Below are positions 58,848 through 61,256 of a stretch of DNA of 61,256 nt, one piece after another (position 1 is the first letter of the stretch; each line of letters opens with the position of its first letter). Source of the DNA: Streptomyces monomycini (lineage in GTDB: Bacteria; Actinomycetota; Actinomycetes; Streptomycetales; Streptomycetaceae); assembly GCF_022271435.1 (NCBI RefSeq), contig NZ_JAFIQY010000050.1, forward strand, positions 1 through 61,256. Direction: 5' to 3'. Made by a program: the position numbers and the translations under genes. The notes under the pieces were generated by a model, which ran no database searches, was not told where the DNA came from, and saw only the letters and a program-made list of their open reading frames with translations.

Positions 58848-59456
58848 TCAGCTCTCCCCGGCGCGCCGCTGCTCCATGCGGTGGATCTTCTCGACGAGTT
58901 CGGCCGCCATCGACTTGATGGTCTCCAGGCCCTCGCGCCCCCATGGACGGCGTTCGAGGTCCACCACGCAGACCGTGCCGAGCGCCATCCCCGTACGGTC
59001 GATGAGCGGTGCGCCCAGGTACGAGCGGATGCCGATCTCGTCCACGACCGGGTTGCCCGCGAAGCGCGGGTAGTCGCACACGTCCTCCAGGACGAGGGCC
59101 TTGCGGCGGACGATGACGTGCGGACAGTAGCCGTGGTCGCGGGCCATCACCCGGCCGGGCTGGGCGCTCGGCGGCGCCGGCCCCAGCTCGACGGGCGCCT
59201 GCTCGCCGCCGGGCGTGTAGAGACCTGCGAAGTACTGCCGGTGCTCGTCGATGAAGTTGACCATGGCGTAGGGCGCCCGGGTCGTACGGGCCAGCTTGCG
59301 CGCGAACTCGTCGAAGGCGGGCAGCGGCGCGTCGCCGATGCCCAGCGCGCGCAGCCGGGCGACGCGGGCCGGCGCCTCGTGGTCCTCCGGGGTGAGCAGC
59401 AGATGACGCGTGGGGTCGTAGGAGGCGTACGACGCGCGCGGGACGGGACGGGTCAC
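58848..59456 (-). CDS. GAF-domain protein, fifth gene of the conservon
   Basis: 202-aa protein with one GAF domain (about 30-190): YAMVNFIDEHRQYFAGLY, ARDHGYCPHVI, LVLEDVCDYPRFAGNPVV, IRSYLGAPLIDRTGMALGTVCVVD. GTG 59456 overlaps the cvnD stop (GTGA). GAF domains of this form often bind small ligands or tetrapyrroles; no bilin or heme ligand can be assigned with certainty. It probably feeds the GTPase module. P450s are the more usual extra member of conservons. Confidence 0.85.
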   Translation of the reverse strand: MTRPVPRASYASYDPTRHLLLTPEDHEAPARVARLRALGIGDAPLPAFDEFARKLARTTRAPYAMVNFIDEHRQYFAGLYTPGGEQAPVELGPAPPSAQPGRVMARDHGYCPHVIVRRKALVLEDVCDYPRFAGNPVVDEIGIRSYLGAPLIDRTGMALGTVCVVDLERRPWGREGLETIKSMAAELVEKIHRMEQRRAGES

Positions 59457-60109
59457 GGGAGCTCCGGGGTGGCGGCGGGGGCGGGGGTCAGCAGGTGCTG
59501 GACGAGCGAGACCAGGACCTGGGTGGACGAGCTGCACTGGCGTGCGTCGCAGAGCACGACCGGGGTGCCGGGGCCGAGGTCCATGGCGGTCCGCACCTCG
59601 TCCGGCCCGTAGTGGTACGCGCCGTCGAACTCGTTGACCGCGACGACGAACGCGATGCCGCGCCGCTCGAAGAAGTCGACGGCGGCGAAGCACTGGTCCA
59701 GGCGGCGGGTGTCGGCGAGGACGACGGCGCCGAGGGCCCCGTTGGACAGCTCGTCCCACATGAACCAGAAGCGTTCCTGCCCCGGTGTGCCGAAGAGGTA
59801 GAGGACGTGCTCCCGGCCGAGGGTGATCCGGCCGAAGTCCATGGCGACGGTGGTGGTGTTCTTGTCCTCGACACCGGCCAGGTCGTCGGTGCCCACACTG
59901 ATCTGGGTGAGCAGTTCCTCCGTACTGAGCGGTTCGATCTCGCTGACCGCGCCGACGAAGGTCGTCTTGCCGACGCCGAAGCCGCCGGCCACCAGGATCT
60001 TCAGGGCCAGCGGGAACGGGTCGGCGGCGGGCGCCGCGGGGGACGAGCCCGCGGCGGACGGGAGCCGGGCATCGGCGGACAAGGCGTCACAGCCGTTTGC
60101 GAAGTCCAT
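59453..60109 (-). CDS. cvnD: Conservon GTPase-like protein CvnD
   Basis: 218-aa Ras-like small GTPase/ATPase. Walker A is GGFGVGKTT (41-49), the G3 region FGTPGQERFWFMWDE is well kept, and the base-recognition loop is VNEFDG rather than NKxD, a hallmark of this group. It overlaps cvnC by 23 nt. In conservons it forms a membrane-associated complex with CvnA, B and C. Confidence 0.93.
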   Translation of the reverse strand: MDFANGCDALSADARLPSAAGSSPAAPAADPFPLALKILVAGGFGVGKTTFVGAVSEIEPLSTEELLTQISVGTDDLAGVEDKNTTTVAMDFGRITLGREHVLYLFGTPGQERFWFMWDELSNGALGAVVLADTRRLDQCFAAVDFFERRGIAFVVAVNEFDGAYHYGPDEVRTAMDLGPGTPVVLCDARQCSSSTQVLVSLVQHLLTPAPAATPELP

Positions 60110-60497
60110 GCAACACCGCCTCCAGCAGGGCTCGGTCGGTACGGTTCGGAGGGCCTGCCCCGCAGGCGGACACCGGCACCGGCGCGCGGGCGGCGAGCGC
60201 CCCGCAGTCGACCAGGTCGGCCAGCAGGACCTTGGTGACCACGGCGGGCAGGCGTATGTGCGCGGCGATCTCCGCGACCGACACCGGCCCGCCGCAGAGC
60301 CTCAGCACCTGGGCGTAGTCGGGGCCCTGGCAGGTGACGGGCCGCTGTCCGGTGGCCATCACCATGGTCAGCAGGTCGAAGTGCGCGGTCGGCCGGGTCC
60401 GGCCGTTGCTGACCGTGTACGGACGGACCAGGCGGCCGGCCTCGTCGTCCAGCCACGGGATCTCCCGGCCCGGTCTGCGGCGGCGCCGTACGCCCAT
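60087..60497 (-). CDS. cvnC: Conservon DUF742 protein CvnC
   Basis: 136-aa DUF742 protein with an Arg-rich N-terminus (VRRRRRPGREIPWLD) and the family core RLVRPYTVSNGRTRPTA, then a winged-helix-like region (VSVAEIAAHIRLPAVVTKVLLADLV). Start lies 2 nt after the cvnB stop. Confidence 0.93.
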   Translation of the reverse strand: MGVRRRRRPGREIPWLDDEAGRLVRPYTVSNGRTRPTAHFDLLTMVMATGQRPVTCQGPDYAQVLRLCGGPVSVAEIAAHIRLPAVVTKVLLADLVDCGALAARAPVPVSACGAGPPNRTDRALLEAVLHGLRKRL

Positions 60498-60499
60498 GG

Positions 60500-60949
60500 T
60501 CAGCGCCCACCCGCCGGGGCCTGCTGTCGCACCGGCGTCGCCAGGTACGGCCGTACGCTCTTGACCAGCATCCCCATCTCGTAGCCGAGGACCGCCACAT
60601 CGGCCTCCCGGCCGGCCAGCACCGCGAGGCAGGCGCCCGAACCGGCCTTGGAGACGAACAGGAACGTGGTCTCCAGCTCGACCACGACCTGGAGCACGTC
60701 GTCGCCGTTGCCGAAGCGCACCCCGGCGCTGCGGGCCAGTGAGTACAGGCCGGAGGAGAGGGCGGCCAGGTGGTCGGCGCTGTCCGGGTCGAAGCCGTGT
60801 GCCGCTTTGACCAGGCCGTCGGAGGACAGCAGAAGGGCGCTGGTCGCGTGCGGTACGCGGTTCACGAGTCCGGTCAGCAGCCAGGAAAGGTCGGTGTGCC
60901 GGCTTCCTTGCAGGTGCGCATGTGCCTGCGCGTGCACGTCACTCACCAT
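60500..60949 (-). CDS. cvnB: Conservon roadblock/LC7 protein CvnB
   Basis: 149-aa roadblock/LC7 protein (LSWLLTGLVNRVPHATSALLLSSDGLV, cut here in sense). It resembles MglB-type GTPase-activating partners and likely modulates CvnD. The start overlaps the end of cvnA by 11 nt. Confidence 0.93.
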   Translation of the reverse strand: MVSDVHAQAHAHLQGSRHTDLSWLLTGLVNRVPHATSALLLSSDGLVKAAHGFDPDSADHLAALSSGLYSLARSAGVRFGNGDDVLQVVVELETTFLFVSKAGSGACLAVLAGREADVAVLGYEMGMLVKSVRPYLATPVRQQAPAGGR

Positions 60950-61256
60950 GGTCGCGGTCGTCTCCTCGGCGGGGTTCGGGCCTGTCGTGGCCGGCGTCGG
61001 CGCCGGCCCGGTAACTGTCGTAACCGTCGTGGTCGGCGGGGCTGCCGTAGCTGTCGTCGGCGAGGCTGATGCCGCGCCGGAACGCGGCCATCAGGCCGGG
61101 GTCGTGCTCGGGTTCGGGCCGGTCGTCGCGGCGGCCCGCCGACGGCAGGATCGGCTCGCCGCGCAGCTGCGGCACCAGGTGCTCCTGCTTGCGGCGGCGC
61201 GGCAGGCGGGGCCGGGTGCCGTCGTCCGCCGTTACGGGCGGGGCGGGCGGCAGGAC
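60939..61256 (-). CDS. cvnA: Conservon sensor histidine kinase CvnA, C-terminal fragment
   Basis: Only the last ~105 residues lie in the window; the gene continues past the right edge. The visible part contains LPRRRKQEHLVPQLRGEP and a disordered acidic/Gly tail, as in the C-terminal extension of CvnA kinases. No catalytic motif is visible here, so the call rests on operon position directly before cvnB-D. Confidence 0.8.
   Translation of the reverse strand, partial: VLPPAPPVTADDGTRPRLPRRRKQEHLVPQLRGEPILPSAGRRDDRPEPEHDPGLMAAFRRGISLADDSYGSPADHDGYDSYRAGADAGHDRPEPRRGDDRDHGE

Overview
The window is a very GC-rich actinobacterial chromosome segment, almost certainly Streptomyces or a close relative. 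The evidence is the extreme third-position GC bias, 4-nt start/stop overlaps (ATGA, GTGA), leaderless promoters, a conservon (cvnA-D), SpoIIE-type PAS/GAF phosphatases, TrmB/LuxR-type and ROK regulators, and secreted proteins with twin-arginine or lipoprotein signals. One tRNA-Pro(GGG) is present. I see no CRISPR array, phage block, integrase or complete insertion sequence. I found about 48 protein genes.

Layout. 1-4 kb: a secreted metallophosphoesterase; an SDR oxidoreductase behind a MerR-type promoter, boxed by inverted remnants of IS5-family transposase genes; a secreted alpha/beta-hydrolase. 4-7 kb: a small membrane protein, a PLP cysteine-synthase-like enzyme and an MFS carrier (ATGA-coupled). 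7.3-13.4 kb: a PAS-GAF-PP2C-ATPase phosphatase facing two secreted beta-propeller proteins, one with an Rpf-like transglycosylase head and one with an NlpC/CHAP-like head. 13.6-15.4 kb: an 89-aa protein and a 49-codon micro-ORF divergent from a TrmB/LuxR-type regulator. 15.4-18.1 kb: aldehyde dehydrogenase, a Pro-rich peptide and an L,D-transpeptidase-like protein. 18.1-27.1 kb: a peptide ABC importer (binding protein, two permeases, a double ATPase broken by a one-base repeat slip) divergent from a ROK regulator and an M81 peptidase. 27-34 kb: phosphoketolase, MFS carrier, and an amidohydrolase with a glutamine-synthetase homologue (a split FluG pair). 33.8-39.3 kb: a second PAS-GAF-PP2C phosphatase, then an XRE-TetR regulator heading a carnitine-to-betaine operon (BKACE, carnitine dehydrogenase, thioesterase). 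39.4-45.5 kb: DUF427, metallophosphoesterase/MFS/TolB-like operon, DUF309 protein, D-Ala-D-Ala carboxypeptidase. 45.8-49.6 kb: cytochrome P450, MAB_1171c-like membrane protein with a small partner, tRNA-Pro. 49.7-52.3 kb: YiaA-like protein and soxR divergent from a split transketolase. 52.5-58.7 kb: TolB-amidohydrolase fusion, Gfo/Idh oxidoreductase, acyl-CoA dehydrogenase. 58.8-61.3 kb: a five-gene conservon entering from the right edge on the minus strand.

The strongest leads are: (1) the SoxR operator with two apparently leaderless divergent genes driving a split transketolase; (2) the 36/37-bp minisatellite whose single extra C splits an otherwise continuous 744-codon OppD-OppF fusion; (3) the 35-bp inverted IS5 remnants boxing an SDR gene and its MerR-type promoter, with no MerR gene in sight; (4) the micro-ORF/89-aa/LuxR cassette with a clear operator-promoter; (5) the paired propeller-tailed murein hydrolases.
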